From contig JAJFPB010000006.1 of assembly GCA_020881915.1 (NCBI GenBank), positions 2,666,001-2,730,000 on the forward strand: 64,000 nt of DNA, read 5' to 3'. Numbering within the stretch: the stretch's first letter is position 1; each line of letters opens with the position of its first letter. Below, one piece after another: positions 36,020 through 55,601 of this stretch. The translations under genes were made by a program, and so were the position numbers. This DNA is from Paramyrothecium sp. XJ0827 (taxonomy: Eukaryota; Ascomycota; Sordariomycetes; Hypocreales; Stachybotryaceae). The notes below the pieces were generated by a model, which searched no databases, was not told the DNA's origin, and saw nothing but the letters and a program-made list of their open reading frames with translations.

Positions 36020-37542
36020 CAGGCATGGGAATGTAGTTAACTATTAACTATTTAACTACAATATAGTTAACTATAAATAACTACTAACTACAATGTAGTT
36101 AACTACTATTAACTACTAATTATAATAAGTTATATATAAAATATAATTATATATATTATATATAATTATATTATAATTAATTACTAATATATAATTATAA
36201 TATTATTAAAATTTCTCTATATTAAAATTTATTATTTATTATTATATAATATAGAAATTATTTATAGATCTATAAAATATTATATATTTATATAATATAG
36301 GTATTTACTATATAAGAGTATATTAAGCTTATATTAGCTACCCTAGACCCTAGAATATATATATTTAATATAGAAATCTCTAAAAGTTACTAAAGTAAGG
36401 AATTAGAGCTTAAGAGATACTAGGACCTAATATAAGCTATAATATTATATATAAAATATAGAAAAATATAGAAAAATAATCTAATACTATAATATAGTTT
36501 ATATTTTAATAATATATATAATTTCCTAATTTGGAAATAATCTACATACTAATAATATACCTATTATATATCTTAATATATACTTTTTCCTAGTTAGGAA
36601 AGGATCTACAGGCTCAGGTAATTTCCGACTATAATACCTATAATAATAGTAGGGAATTTTCAGCTGCCAAGGCCGGCAGATAGATTTCCTACTATAAAAT
36701 TCAATTACCGGCTGTAGGCAGTTATATGACCTGTAAATCCCTTCCTATTTAATAGGGATTGATTTCTAATGCTTAGGAATTGATTTTTAATACTTAAAAA
36801 TGCTTAGAAATAGGGAAACTTAGATTTTAGAAGAGAAAAGAATCTCTAGGAATTAGTAGGAGATTAATTTCGATAAAAGAACCTCTATTTCCTTCCCTAA
36901 AATTCTATCTTTACTATAGAATTATCTAGTAACCTATCTACTACTATCTATCTATTATAACTACCCTTTTTATATATATATTATATATATATATATATCT
37001 ATTTACAATATCTAACTATTCGGACAATATGGAGCCTCTTAGTGCCTCTGAGGGCTCCCCTATTTCCCTACCTAATACCTAGCTGCCTACAGATGCTATA
37101 GAGGCCTCTAATATATCTATAGTAGATTATAATTCTACTATAGATTTAGAAGAGGCCTCTAATAGGCCCTCAGAATCTATTAGAAGCTCGGATGCCGCTA
37201 GTAGCTTTATAGCTACTTATTTCGACCCTAAATTTCAACTAGGGCCTACAATGGCTTATATATTTACAAATAACCTATTTACTAGAACCTTATTACCTTA
37301 TAAGGATTCTTTAGAAGGGGAAATTCAATGTAAATGTACTATGTAAGTTCTATTATTTACTTATTACTAGTTATTATATATAATATATACTAATATATAT
37401 ATATATATAGGTGCGAATTTAAGGCTACTTATAAAGCTAGTAAGCTTAGAAGTGCCTAATCGAACCTAGCTAGGCACTATAAAAAAAGGCACTCTGAAAT
37501 TGCCTTTAATAAGCAATCGGAATCTACTAGAAAAAGAAGTAA

Positions 37543-37728
<186 letters not shown>

Positions 37729-38280
37729 TTATATTATACTAATTTAATATAATATAGAAGCCGAATTTTCAAGCCCTATAGCTACTAGCTCTTATATGCC
37801 TCAGACCCCTAGTAAACGCTCTAGGGGCCTTATAGCTATAGCTAATCGATTTTCAGAAAAGGAAGCCCTTTATAAGGTCCTAAATTTCCTAATAGAGAAT
37901 AATATCTCTTTTAATATTATAGATTCGCCGGCTTTTCAAAGCCTATTATCCTATTATAATAGGTAAGTAAGGATTTTTATAGTAATTATATATTCACTTC
38001 CCTATATATAATTCCTTTTAAGCCACTACCCTATATTCCCTATACTACTATAATTATTCTTATTTACTTAGTTTATTATATATAAGCTAATATATATATA
38101 TCTATTTAGTGAGGCCCCTATTATAAATAGGAAGAAAATACGGCTATTATTAGCAGAGACCTTTAAATTAGGTCTTATAGCTATAAATAGCCAATTTGAA
38201 GATAATATTCGAACAGGGGGCACTTTTTCCCTTACATTCGATATATGGTCTTCTAATATAGGGGCCTCCTATCTAGGAAT

Positions 38281-38749
38281 CAACCTTGGGAAACTAGTTA
38301 ACCAATTAACTAATAACCTATATTTGGTTAAGCAATTTTTGATTAACCTAATATTGGTTAACTTATTATTAGTTAACCAATTTTTGGTATAACTTATTTT
38401 TGGTTAACCTATTATTAGTTAACTAATTTTTGGTTTAACCTATTTTTGGTTAACCAAATATTGGTTAACTTATTTTTGGTTAATTATCTATTTTCCTATT
38501 ATATTTAAATTAATATCTATAATTATATATATATATATATCTAATAGATATCTTATTATAACTCCTATATAAGCTTTAAAAATCTAGTTATAGCTATTAT
38601 AATAGATAAAAATAAGGTAATTTAATATTAGCTAACCAATTTTTGGTTAACTTATATTTGGTTTAACCTATTTTTGGTTAACCAAATATTGGTTAACCTG
38701 ATTTATTTTTGGTTAACCAATTATTGGTTAACCAACCTTCCCAAGCCTG
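38281..38749. mobile_element. hAT MITE, GGTTAACC type (469 bp), inside hAT-B exon 4
   Basis: Left end CAACCTTGGGAA (two changes from the usual CAGGCTTGGGAA), right end TTCCCAAGCCTG, and a perfect 8-bp duplication CTAGGAAT at 38273-38280 and 38750-38757. Removing it and one duplication copy restores the SYLGI reading seen in hAT-A. Confidence 0.97.
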
Positions 38750-40320
38750 CTAGGAATTATTGCTATTTTCCTAGATAGTAATTTTTCCCTAAAATATAAG
38801 CTTATTAGTAAGTTATTTCTATTTTTCTAATTTTATAATATATATATATATATATATATTATTATTATTATTACTAATTATCATATATTATATAGGCTTT
38901 AATGAATTACAAGAGGCTTATATAGGCCTTAATATATATAAGGAATTCCTAGAGGCCCTAAAGGAATACCCTAGTATTACACAATATACTATCTCAAGGT
39001 AAATACCCTATATTACTATATATATATATTCATATCTATTTATTAGTATTATTTATATATAACTAACTATATAATAGTATTACTAGAGATAATGCCTCTA
39101 ATAATAATACCTTTATGGGGGCTTATAAGTTAAATCTAGGCCCTAATTTAGCTTTTTAAGCCAATATTTAATATATAGCGCATATTATTAATTTTGTAGC
39201 ACAAGATATATTATTAGATTTTCTATTATCCGATTCCGAGGCATCTAATTTATCTATATATATTTATTCAAATATGGATTCTATAGATAGAAATGCCGAG
39301 GTAGCTGGACCCGATTTGGAAGGTCAAAATACCGAATTTAGAAGTAAGTACTATAATTCCCCTCCTTTATATATATATAGCTACTATAATAGCTATATAT
39401 ATAGTTAGATATATCTAATACTAATATATATATAATATAGGTCTAATAAATCGAATTCGTTGAATTTCCTCATTAATTAAATATACTAATGAGAATTAAA
39501 AGCTATTAGATAAGGCAATTACAAAATATAAGGCCTCTAGTACCTTAGCTACAGAAAAACATCAAATTCCTATAGGTTAGTTATATTATATTATTTTCTA
39601 TTATTTTTACTATTATATATATTTATATATATATATATATATAACTAACTATTATATATCTAGATACTATAACCCGTTGGAATTCAACTTTTTATATGCT
39701 TGAGATAACTATTAAATTAAAAGAGCCCCTTTCCTATATAGCTAGGAATACAGCTAATAAGGAATTTAAAAATATCTTCCTATCAGAGCTTAATTGGGCT
39801 AAAACTAAGGCCCTAGCAACCCTATTTAAGGTCTTCCTAAGGCCTTCAATTCAGCTACAGAATCAGCTATATACAACACTTCCTAAAAGTCTCTTATATA
39901 TATATTAACTATATAAGGATTTAAATAAATATCAGATTAAATATACTAGCTATACTAGTAATCCTAACTATAAGAAATATATAAGTTATTTACTATATTA
40001 TTATTTTTTTTATATTTATATATATATATAATTTACTAACTTATATATAGGGGAATTTTTATCATTATCTAGGGTCTTCTATTACTAAGGGCCTAAATAA
40101 ACTAGAGAAATATTTCCCTAATAAGCTTACTAGGGGCCTTAGGGGCCTAGCTAGTTATAAGGCCTATTTAATAGCCCTTGTATTAGATCCCCGGCATTAA
40201 TTACGGCATTTTATAGAGCCTGGCCTCTTAGCTCACTATTTAAATATTAAATCGGATATTATAAAGCTAATTACGGCTAAATATAATAAGTAAGTAAATT
40301 CCCTAGTCCTTAGCTAATAG

Positions 40321-40358
<38 letters not shown>

Positions 40359-40919
40359 CTATAGATATCTAATACTAATATTATTTATAGGCTTAAAGGG
40401 CCTAATAGGGCCCCTAATGCTACTATATCCTTCAATGAATTAGGGGATAATATTACTAGGCCTTTATTAGCTAAAGCCTCTTTAAATACCTCAGATAATA
40501 ACTTATATATTAATAATATAGCTGCTAATAATAAATTATTGTCTTATTTAAAAGGCGAATGTGTTCCTAAGGATATAAGTTATTTTATTACTATTATATA
40601 TATATATATATTATCTTATTATTATTTACTAATATTATAATAGACCAATATATTAGATTAGTTGAAGTTATATACTAAGCAATTTCCAATTTTATCCTTA
40701 TTAGCTAGGCAATATCTAGCTATTCCAGCTACTTTAGCTACTATAGAGGCTACTTTTTCTACTAGTAATAATATTATTACTAAGCAGAGATCTTGGCTAT
40801 ATTTAGAAACAGTTAGGGAAATTATATTACTAAAGAGTTAGAAATATAGGGATTTTAAGGAATTAAATAAGGACTTTTCTAAAGAATCTTAGTATTATTT
40901 TATATAGGATTTTTATAGA

Positions 40920-41420
40920 TATTTATAGTACTTTATATTGCTTTTATAGCTATATATAAAATAGTATCTCTTCTAAAGCTAGTTAGCTTCTAAGTAATTA
41001 TAAGAGTTAGAAAACTCTATATTAGTAGCTAGTAGTAAAATATATAGGTCTAGTATTTATATTATATATTATAATTATATATAGTATTTATATATAATTT
41101 TTATAGATATTTCTAGCTCCTTATATAGCTTATATAGCTATATATAAAATAGACCCTCTTTTAGAGCTAGTTAGCTCTTAAGGAATTATAGGATTTATTA
41201 AATTCAATATTAGTAGCTAGTAGTAAGATATATAGGTCTAGTAATTATATTATATATTATAATTATAAACAGTATTTATATAGAATTTTATTTATATTTA
41301 TAGTACCTTATATAGCTTATATAGCTATATATATAATAGTATCTCTTTTAGAGCTAGTTAGCTCCTAAGTAATTATAAGAGTTAGGAAATTCTATATTAG
41401 TAGCTAATAATAAGATATAT
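40920..41420. repeat. right subterminal tandem repeats of hAT-B (about 3 units)
   Basis: Units with 'agctagttagct(t/c)(c/t)taag', 'ctatattagtagctagtag' and 'tatataggtctagta' repeat about every 180 bp. They are unrelated in sequence to the 188-bp units of hAT-A but sit in the same place. Confidence 0.8.
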
Positions 41421-43012
41421 ATATAATATAATTTAATATTTTGTAGTTAACTATATTATAGTTAGTAGTTAATAGTAGTTAACTATAAAATAGTTAATTA
41501 TTTTGTAGTTAACTATAATATAATTAATAATTAAAAATAGTTAACTATTTATAGTTAACTACATTATAGTTAGTAGTTAACTACAAATAGTTAACTACTC
41601 TTCCCAAGCCTATTAGATATTAGTACTTCTTTAGCTTTAATTCCTAAGTTTAAGAACTTTTAGGTACTTTTATATTAAATATAATTATATTATACTTTAA
41701 AATTAATAATATAAATTATATTTTAATTTAAAATAATAAATAACTATATTATATATATAGAATATATATTATAATAGCTTATATTAAATATTTATATTTC
41801 TTATACTTTAATTCCTAGCTTTTAAGAATTTTAAATATTTTTATATTAAATATAATTACTTTTAGTATTAACAATTAAGAAAATTTTATAATTTAAAAAA
41901 TATTTTTTAAGATCTTTTATTATAAATAATAAAAATAATAAAATTTATTAAGTTTTATTATTATAATAAATAATTAAATAAATTAAATTTATTTATACTA
42001 ATAATATTTATTTTAAATAAATTTCTTATAATATAATAATATATATTATAAAGTTATATTAATTACTAATATATATATATAATAAGTAACCTAATATAAT
42101 AAGTAATCTAAAAATCTCTTATCTTATATTCTAATTATTTAATTAAATAATTTATTATAACTAATAATATTAAATTTAATTTAAAAACTAATATTATTTA
42201 TATATTTTAAGCCCTTTAAAGAGATTTAAAATTAAATCTATAATATATTATAATTATTTATAAAATACCTTAGAAAATATTAAAATACTACTAATAAAAA
42301 TATAAACTTAATATAATATTATAACTAATTTATATAAATTATTTAATTTTAAGAAGTAAATAATAATTTAATATATTTTTAATTCAAATCTATAAGAAAA
42401 TCTTTTTATAATATTAAAAATATAATTAATTAATTACTTAGTAAATAAGAAATATTTCTTATTAAGTTATTTTAAATTTTAAATTTTATTAAATAATAAT
42501 TAAAACTTAAAATATATTCTTTAGAAATATAATTACTAAATAATTAAATATAAAAATCTAATTATAATAAATATATTATCTTTATTTATTAAAAATTAAT
42601 TATAAAATATAATATTAAATTAAATAATTAATATAATTTTAATAAGATTAATTTTATAATAAATATTATTATAAGTAATATAATTATTATAAATATAAAA
42701 ATATATAAATATTAAAAGATTTAATTTAAAAATTATAAATAAATTATAATAATTAAGTTAAAAAATATTAAAAAATAAATATTATTATTTATTATTATTA
42801 TTATAAATTAATAATATTTTTTAAATTAATATTATAAAAGTAATTTCTTAATTAATTAAATTAATTTTAAATAATTAAAATACTTTTATTAATATATAAT
42901 TAATTAATAAAATAATTTCTATTATTTTTATTTTTTAATAAATATAAGAATTATTATTTTATTATTTTTAAGAATTATTATAAGAAAAATAAGATTATTA
43001 TATTTTATATAT

Positions 43013-43205
43013 TATTTTATTTATTTTATTTATTTTATTTATTTTATTTATTTTATTTATTTTATTTATTTTATTTATTTTATTTATTTTATTTTTATTT
43101 TATTTATTTTATTTATTTTATTTATTTTATTTATTTTATTTATTTTATTTATTTTATTTATTTTATTTATTTTATTTATTTTATTTATTTTATTTATTTT
43201 ATTTA
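43013..43205. repeat. 9-bp minisatellite (TTTTATTTA)n, about 21 units
   Basis: Perfect 9-bp periodicity apart from one irregular unit near 43090. It is composed only of A and T. Confidence 0.95.
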
Positions 43206-43779
43206 TTAAATATAAATTATATTAAATTATTTAAAAAGTTTATAATTAAGAAATAAAATATTTAATTAAATACTTTATAATATATATTTTTAAAATTAAA
43301 ATTTTTATTTTTAATATTATATATTAAATTATTATAATTAAATTAAATATTAAAATTTTTTTAAAAATATTAAATTTATTTTTTTAAATATAAATTATAT
43401 AATTTTAAAATTTAATATTTAATTATAAATTCTAATATTTATTATTAATAAACTTAAATTATTTATTTTTTAAATTTTAAAGATATTAAAAATAATTAAA
43501 AATAAAATCTTAATTTAAATATATAAAAATAAATTAAAAATATAAAAGTAATTTAAATATATAAAAATAAATTAAAAAATATAAAAGTAATTTTTTAATA
43601 TTAATTATTAAAATCTTAAATTTATTTTTAAGAATTTATTTATAAATCAATATAAAAAATATTAATAAAAATTAAAATTTATAATTTTTAAAAATTAAAT
43701 AAAATATTAAATTAATATTAAAAAAAATTTATATAATAAAGAAATAATAATAATTAAAAAAAATTAAATATTAATTAAT

Positions 43780-43940
43780 TAAATAAATATAAATATATAA
43801 ATAAATATAAATATATAAATAAATATAAATATATAAATAAATATAAATATATAAATAAATATAAATATATAAATAATAATTAAATATATAAATAATAATT
43901 AAATATATAAATAATAATTAAATAAATATAAATATATAAA
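43780..43940. repeat. 18-bp AT minisatellite, compound
   Basis: About five units of ATAAATAAATATAAATAT followed by about three units of AAATATATAAATAATAATT. Only A and T. Confidence 0.9.
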
Positions 43941-44174
43941 TAATAATTAAATTATTAAAATAAAATAATTTAAAAATATTAAGGTAATTAATTTAGTAAT
44001 AATATAATATATATAATAAATATTATTATAATATATAAATATATATAATAAAAATAAAGATCTTTAAGTAAAAATATAGTAATTTATTTTAATTAATTAA
44101 ATAATCTATAGTATTTTAATTAAGATTTTTATTTTAATAAGTAAGATTTTTAGGCTACTTATTATATATATATA

Positions 44175-44470
44175 TTATAGTAATTAAATTAATTATATAA
44201 TCTATTATATAATATTAATACTAGTAATAATAATAGATCTTTTATTCTTAGTACCTAGAAGAAGTTCTTACTATATATTTATATAAGCTACTATAGTAAT
44301 TAAATTAATTATATAATTTTAAATTCTTCTAGATACTAAGAATAAAAGATCTATTATTACTACTATTATTTAGATTATATAATAAATTATATAATTAGCT
44401 TAATTACTATAGTAACTTATATAAATCTATATATAATATATATTATTATATAATAGGAACTTTATTTATC
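44175..44470. repeat. R1 repeats in head-to-head arrangement
   Basis: An inverted R1 end (44180-44270), a second inverted fragment (44275-44330), then a direct R1 copy starting TTCTAGATACTAAGAATAAA (44330-44460). The arrangement could fold back on itself. Confidence 0.6.
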
Positions 44471-44532
44471 TTTATAGCAGTAGGATTTAGTAAAATAACT
44501 AATCTTATAGCTTCTTAAGAAATAGATATTAT

Positions 44533-45060
44533 CAGGCTTAGGAAACTGATTAACCAATTAACTAATAACCTATATTTAGTTAACTAATTTTTAGTTAATC
44601 TATTATTAGTTAACTTATTATTAGTTAACCTATTTTTAGTTAAACCAATAATTAGTTAACTAATAATAGGTTAACCAAAAATAGGTTAAACAAAATATTA
44701 GTTAACTAATAATTAGTTAACTTATTTTTAGTTAGTTACCTATTTTTCTATTATATTTAAATTAATATCTAGAATTATATATATATATATATATAATAGA
44801 TATCTTATAATAACTTCTATATAAGCTTTAAAAATCTAGTTATAGCTATTATAATAGATAAAAATAAGGTAATTTAATTTTAACTAACCTATTTTTGGTT
44901 AACTAATATTTGGTTAACCTATTTTTGGTTAACCTATATTTAGTTAACTAATTATTAGTTAATTTATATTTAGTTAACTTATTTTTGGTTAACTAAATAT
45001 TAGTTAACCTGATTTATTTTTGGTTAACTAATAATTAGTTAACCAACCTTCCTAAGCCTG
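44533..45060. mobile_element. hAT MITE, GGTTAACC type (528 bp), RIP-mutated
   Basis: Ends CAGGCTTAGGAA and TTCCTAAGCCTG, with a perfect 8-bp duplication GATATTAT at 44525-44532 and 45061-45068. Many inner GGTTAACC sites have become AGTTAACT or AGTTAACC through G-to-A or C-to-T change. Confidence 0.95.
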
Positions 45061-46073
45061 GATATTATTAATTAAAATAAGTTAGATTTATTTAATTATC
45101 TCCTATAATACTAAGAGCTTTAATCTATTTTATTTAGTTTTCTTAAATCTCTTATTTAATTTATTAAACTTCTTTATAAGAGATTTATCTAGTTTCTTTT
45201 TCTTATATTAATTAATTATATCTTAAATATAGCTTAGTTCCTATTTCTTAGCTAGATTAGTAGTACTTTTCTTTAGTTACTAGATCTTATTAATAATTAA
45301 GTTATTTTTAATATCTTCCTTAGCTATAATTTATTTATCTATATATTAATTTAATTAATATATAAAAATAGTCTTATAATCCTTAAGGGTCCTTATTTAT
45401 AGACTTTAAAAATTCTAGTTTCTTAAAAAATAAAGTATTTTAAGTATTAGTTATTATAAATCTAGTAGCTCTTCTATTATTAATATTAGTAATAAATAGA
45501 GATTTTAATTATAATAAGTAGAAAAATAAGTAGATTTTTATATTACTATTCTTTAAGTAAATAACTTTATTATTATAATTTAATTTAACTTTATTAAAGT
45601 AAATAATATATATTACTATAGGACTTAAGTATTAACTTTAGCTTTACTACTAGTAAAACTATAACTATAGCTATAAGGTTTATTTAGATCTTAGTAATAT
45701 AGTAATATAGTACTATCTTAATAACTCTATTAAGTTCCTATATATATATATATATATATAGTAAAATAAATAACTTAAGCCCTATAAGTACCTATAATAT
45801 ATTATATTATAGATATCTTTATTACTAACTTTATTAGTACTATATTTAAGGTTCTAGGTATTAGATCTTTTTATTAAATTATTTTTATTATATTTATATT
45901 TCTTTTTAATATTCTTAAATTTAATCTATTTTAATAAACTTCTTAATATAATCTTAGAACTAATTTTATATTTATTATAAATTAATATTTATTTATTACT
46001 TTTATAGCTAAGGTAATTAAGTAAGTATATCTTTAATTTTAATATTTAAATTAGTTATTTAAATATATAAAAA
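45061..46073. repeat. RIP-degraded repeat sequence, no gene
   Basis: Related to 6.9-7.3, 8.0-8.4 and 26.3-26.7 kb, and near 45670-45720 to 13.82-13.87 kb. No coding capacity. Confidence 0.55.
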
Positions 46074-46399
46074 TAGACTTAAGAAAAAAAATTAAGTAAT
46101 AATTAATTTTTTAAATAATTTATTTTTAATTAATTAATTTCTTATTAATTAAAAATTAATTAATTAGATTTTCTATAAATATATTACTTAAATATATAAA
46201 TAAATTATATATATATAACTTATTTATATAATAAAATATAAAAATATACTTTATAAATAAAATCTAATACTAGATTTATATTTATTATAATAAAATTTCT
46301 ATATATTTATATATATATATATATTTATATTATACTAACTTTAATTAATTAACTAAAAATCTATTAACTAATTTTAATTAATTAATTTTCTTAAGTCTA
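46074..46399. mobile_element. hAT MITE, TTAGTTAACTAA type (326 bp), heavily RIP-mutated
   Basis: Ends TAGACTTAAGAAA and TTCTTAAGTCTA, explicable from CAGGCTTGGGAA/TTCCCAAGCCTG by C-to-T and G-to-A changes. The flanks TATAAAAA and TATAAATA differ at one base. The core matches the elements at 7647 and 49027. Confidence 0.8.
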
Positions 46400-49026
46400 T
46401 ATAAATATTAATTTAAAACTAATTAAATATATATTATTTATATTACTTTTATATACTTAATATTTTCCTAGGAGATAAGAGGATATTTTTAAATCTCTAT
46501 AACTTTAATATAATATAGAAATATAATTATTTAATTAAAATCTATAGTAGTTAATATATATATATATAAATAAGTAGTAGAGAGCTATATTATATATATT
46601 TTATTATATTTTTAAATAATATATATATATAAGTATTAAAATAAAAGAATAAGAGATTTAAAAATACTTATTTCTCTTATTTAATATAGAAACTTACTTT
46701 ATATTTACTATAAATTAATATTTACCTACTACTTTTATAGTAAATAAAATTAAGCTCTAATTCCTACTTTATTATATATTTTTATAGGAATTAATAATAT
46801 ATTAATCTCTTTAATATCTAATATATAAAGTATATAATTACTTAATATAGCCTTAAAAATACTATATATAAAACTTAATTAATTATATTATATTAATTTA
46901 TTATTATTATTACTATTAGAACTTAATTTATTTAATTATTACTTTATAGTAAATCTCTTTACTAATAATTTAATTAGTACTTAATATAAGCCCTTATTAT
47001 TATTTATAATATTACTATTTTTTATTACTTTAGTTAAGTAAATTAAAACTAATTATAAAAATATATAAAACTACTTATAATACCTATATAGCTCTTATCT
47101 TTAGTAGTTATAGTAGTAGAAGTTTATTATAATTAATTTTAGTAATTAATATTTACTAATATATTCTTAGTATCTTTATATTTACTTCATATATATTTAA
47201 CTAAGAAAGCTATTATAATTTAATTTTAATAATAATATACTTAAGAAATATTATTATAAATATTATAAAAAGTAATAATATAGTAATTATAATTTCCTTT
47301 ATTTTAAGTCTCTTAAGAATCTTAATATATTTAAAAGTAATTAGATCTTATTAGCTTAACTTATTTAGTATTTTTTATAAAATAAATATACTTTTAAGTT
47401 AGTTTTTATTTTTTAATAATAAAGAGCTTTAATTAATTTAAAAGAGCTATTTTATTTCTTTTAATTTAAATATAATTCTAATACTTATAAAAATTAATAT
47501 AATATAAAAATATAAATTAATTATTTTTTTATAAAATAATAAAATAATAATAATAAAGTAAATTATATATAATTATATTATTATAAGATAATAATTTCTT
47601 ATATTTTTATAATATAATATTATTATTAAGCTCTCTTTTAATAATATTTTATTTTATTTTTAAATTAACTTAAGTATTATTAATAAGATCTTCTAATAAA
47701 TAAAAATATAAAAATATTTAAAAAGAATATTAATATTTTATTTATTTTAATAGCTCTTTTTAATTTAATATTTTTTTAGAAAAATAAAAGTTTCTTAAAT
47801 ATAATATTAAGATTATTTATATTTATAATAATATATTTATTAATAATAATATAAAATAATTTAATAATATAAATAATTAAATTACTAAAATAATAATATT
47901 TATTTATAAAATAAGTTCTAGGTTTCTTTTTTATAATTAAATTTAAATCTTAAAAATATATTTTTAATATTAATTAATTAATTAGAATTTTTAATAAATT
48001 TAATAAATTATTTATTAAATAATTTCTTAAAGTAATTATTAATAAATATAGCCTAAGTTATAAGAAATATATATTAAAACTAAGATCTTAAATAATTTCT
48101 TTAATAATTAAATTATTTATTACTTTTAAAAAAGCTTTTATATTTAAGAAGAATATTCTTATTAATATATTAATAAAAAAATTATAAAATTTTTATAAAG
48201 TAATATTTATATTAAGAGCCTTTATTAAAGTAATCTTATAATTAATAATTATAATTAAAAATTATTTAATATTAAATTTTCTTATTAATATTATTATTTA
48301 TTTAATAACTTTAATATATTATATTTTAATTTCTTTATTTATAAATATAGTAATAATATAAAAGATTTTATATATAAGTATTATTTTATAAATATTAAAT
48401 ATTAATATTTTTAGTAATTTATTTTATATATATTATTAAGAAATTATATATTTAAGTAATCTTTTAATAATTAGATCTTTAATATTAATATAATAAATAA
48501 ATAAAAAGTAATTTTTATTAATTACTAATTTTTAGAATTATATTTTATTACTTTCTTATAGTATATTAAGCTAATTAAAAGATATTATATAGAGATTTAG
48601 TTAATTAATTACTTAAAATAGTAATATTATAGGAAATTTAATATATTAGATCTTATAATACTATAAATATTATTATTATTAATAATATATATATATATTA
48701 TAAAATTTAATTTAAAGTAATATTTATTTTAAGAAATAAATAATATTATATTACTTCTTCTTAATACCTACTCTATAATATTTTATAAATACTAAGTTAT
48801 TACTTAAATTATAATTATATATATTAATTATCTCTATAATAATTTATTATATAATCTAATAATTAAAATATAATTAATAAATAAAAATAATATAAAGATA
48901 TTAAGTATATTTTTTTTAGTTTTCTTATATTTTATTTTATATAATAAGATTATTATTAATATATTTCTAAGGTTAAGAGATTATTATAATACTTTACTTT
49001 TACTATAATAAAGAATAATATATTAT
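46400..49026. repeat. RIP-degraded repeat tract, no gene
   Basis: Extremely AT-rich with stops in all frames. Nothing is recognised apart from short shared fragments. Confidence 0.5.
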
Positions 49027-49352
49027 TAGACTTAGGAAAATTAGTTAATTAAAAATTAGTTAACTAGGAATTAGTTAGAATTAGTTAACTAATTTAAGTT
49101 AATATAATATATATATATATAGAAATCTTATTATAATAGATATAAATCTAATATTAAATTCTATTTATAGACTATATTTTTATATTCTATTATATAAGTA
49201 AATTATATATATATATATATATATAATTTACTTATATATTTAACTAATATATTTATAAAAAAAACTAATTAACTAATTTTTAATTAACTAGAAATTAATT
49301 AACTAGAAATTAGTTATTAGTTAATTAATTAACTAGTTTTTTTCTAAGTCTA
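49027..49352. mobile_element. hAT MITE, TTAGTTAACTAA type (326 bp), RIP-mutated
   Basis: Ends TAGACTTAGGAAA and TTCTAAGTCTA, with a perfect 8-bp duplication TATATTAT at 49019-49026 and 49353-49360. Its core is the reverse of the core at 7647, and its length equals the copy at 46074. Confidence 0.9.
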
Positions 49353-50221
49353 TATATTATAAATTAGTAATATTTAGTTTCCTCTAATAAATAATTAGAT
49401 TAATATTAGCTTTCTTAGTAAACTTATTTATTATACTAAGTATAATTTTATTAAATAAAAAGGGGTAATTAAAAATAGTATTTATATTTAGAAATATAGT
49501 ATAAATAGCTTTAATTTAACTATTATAGTATATAAATATAGATAATTAAAGTAAATAATATAATACTAATTAAATATATAATATAATAAATTATATTTTT
49601 AATATAAATTACTAAGGAAGTACTAATATAATATATTTAGTATATTAGCTATAGAAGTAACAGGTAAATATTAATTTATAGTAGGTATAGAGTTAGTCCC
49701 TTAATATAATTAGAATACCTCTTTAGTTATAAAAGTAATAAGTAAATATTAATTTATAATAAGTATAGAGTTAGTCTTATAATTTATTATAAAATCTTAT
49801 TAATAGTAATAATAATATATCTTTTATTCTTAGTATCTAGAAGGAGTTCTTATTATATAATAATATATATTATTTAATATAAATCTATATATATTACTAT
49901 AGTAATTAAACTAATTATATAATCTATTATATAATCTTAATAATAGTAATAATAATAAATTATTTATTCTTAGTACCTAGAAGGAATTTAAAAATAATAA
50001 AACTATTACTTAAGATATTATTATTTAAAATTAAAAATCAAAATAAATTTAATTTTAAGTTATAATTTATTTTATTTTAATTAAATATAAATTATATTAC
50101 TTATATTAATATTAAATAAACTTAATATACTAATATCTTTAATAAAGAAGAAATAAAAATTAAAAAATAATTAATTAATTAATAATTTAATAGTATACTT
50201 ATTACTACTTTTTACTTTTAT
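49353..50221. repeat. RIP-degraded sequence with inverted R1 copies, end of AT-rich block
   Basis: Inverted R1 ends at about 49795-49845 and 49850-49990 ('ttattcttagtacctagaag'). The AT-rich composition stops abruptly at about 50222. Confidence 0.55.

Positions 50222-55601
<5,380 letters not shown>

Larger units (their letters stand above)
41613..44532. repeat. extremely AT-rich degraded tract with minisatellites
   Basis: Probably the lowest GC content in the window, with almost only A and T over long stretches. It holds two minisatellites (43013-43205 and 43780-43940) and inverted and direct R1 copies near its right end. No gene can be seen. Confidence 0.6.
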
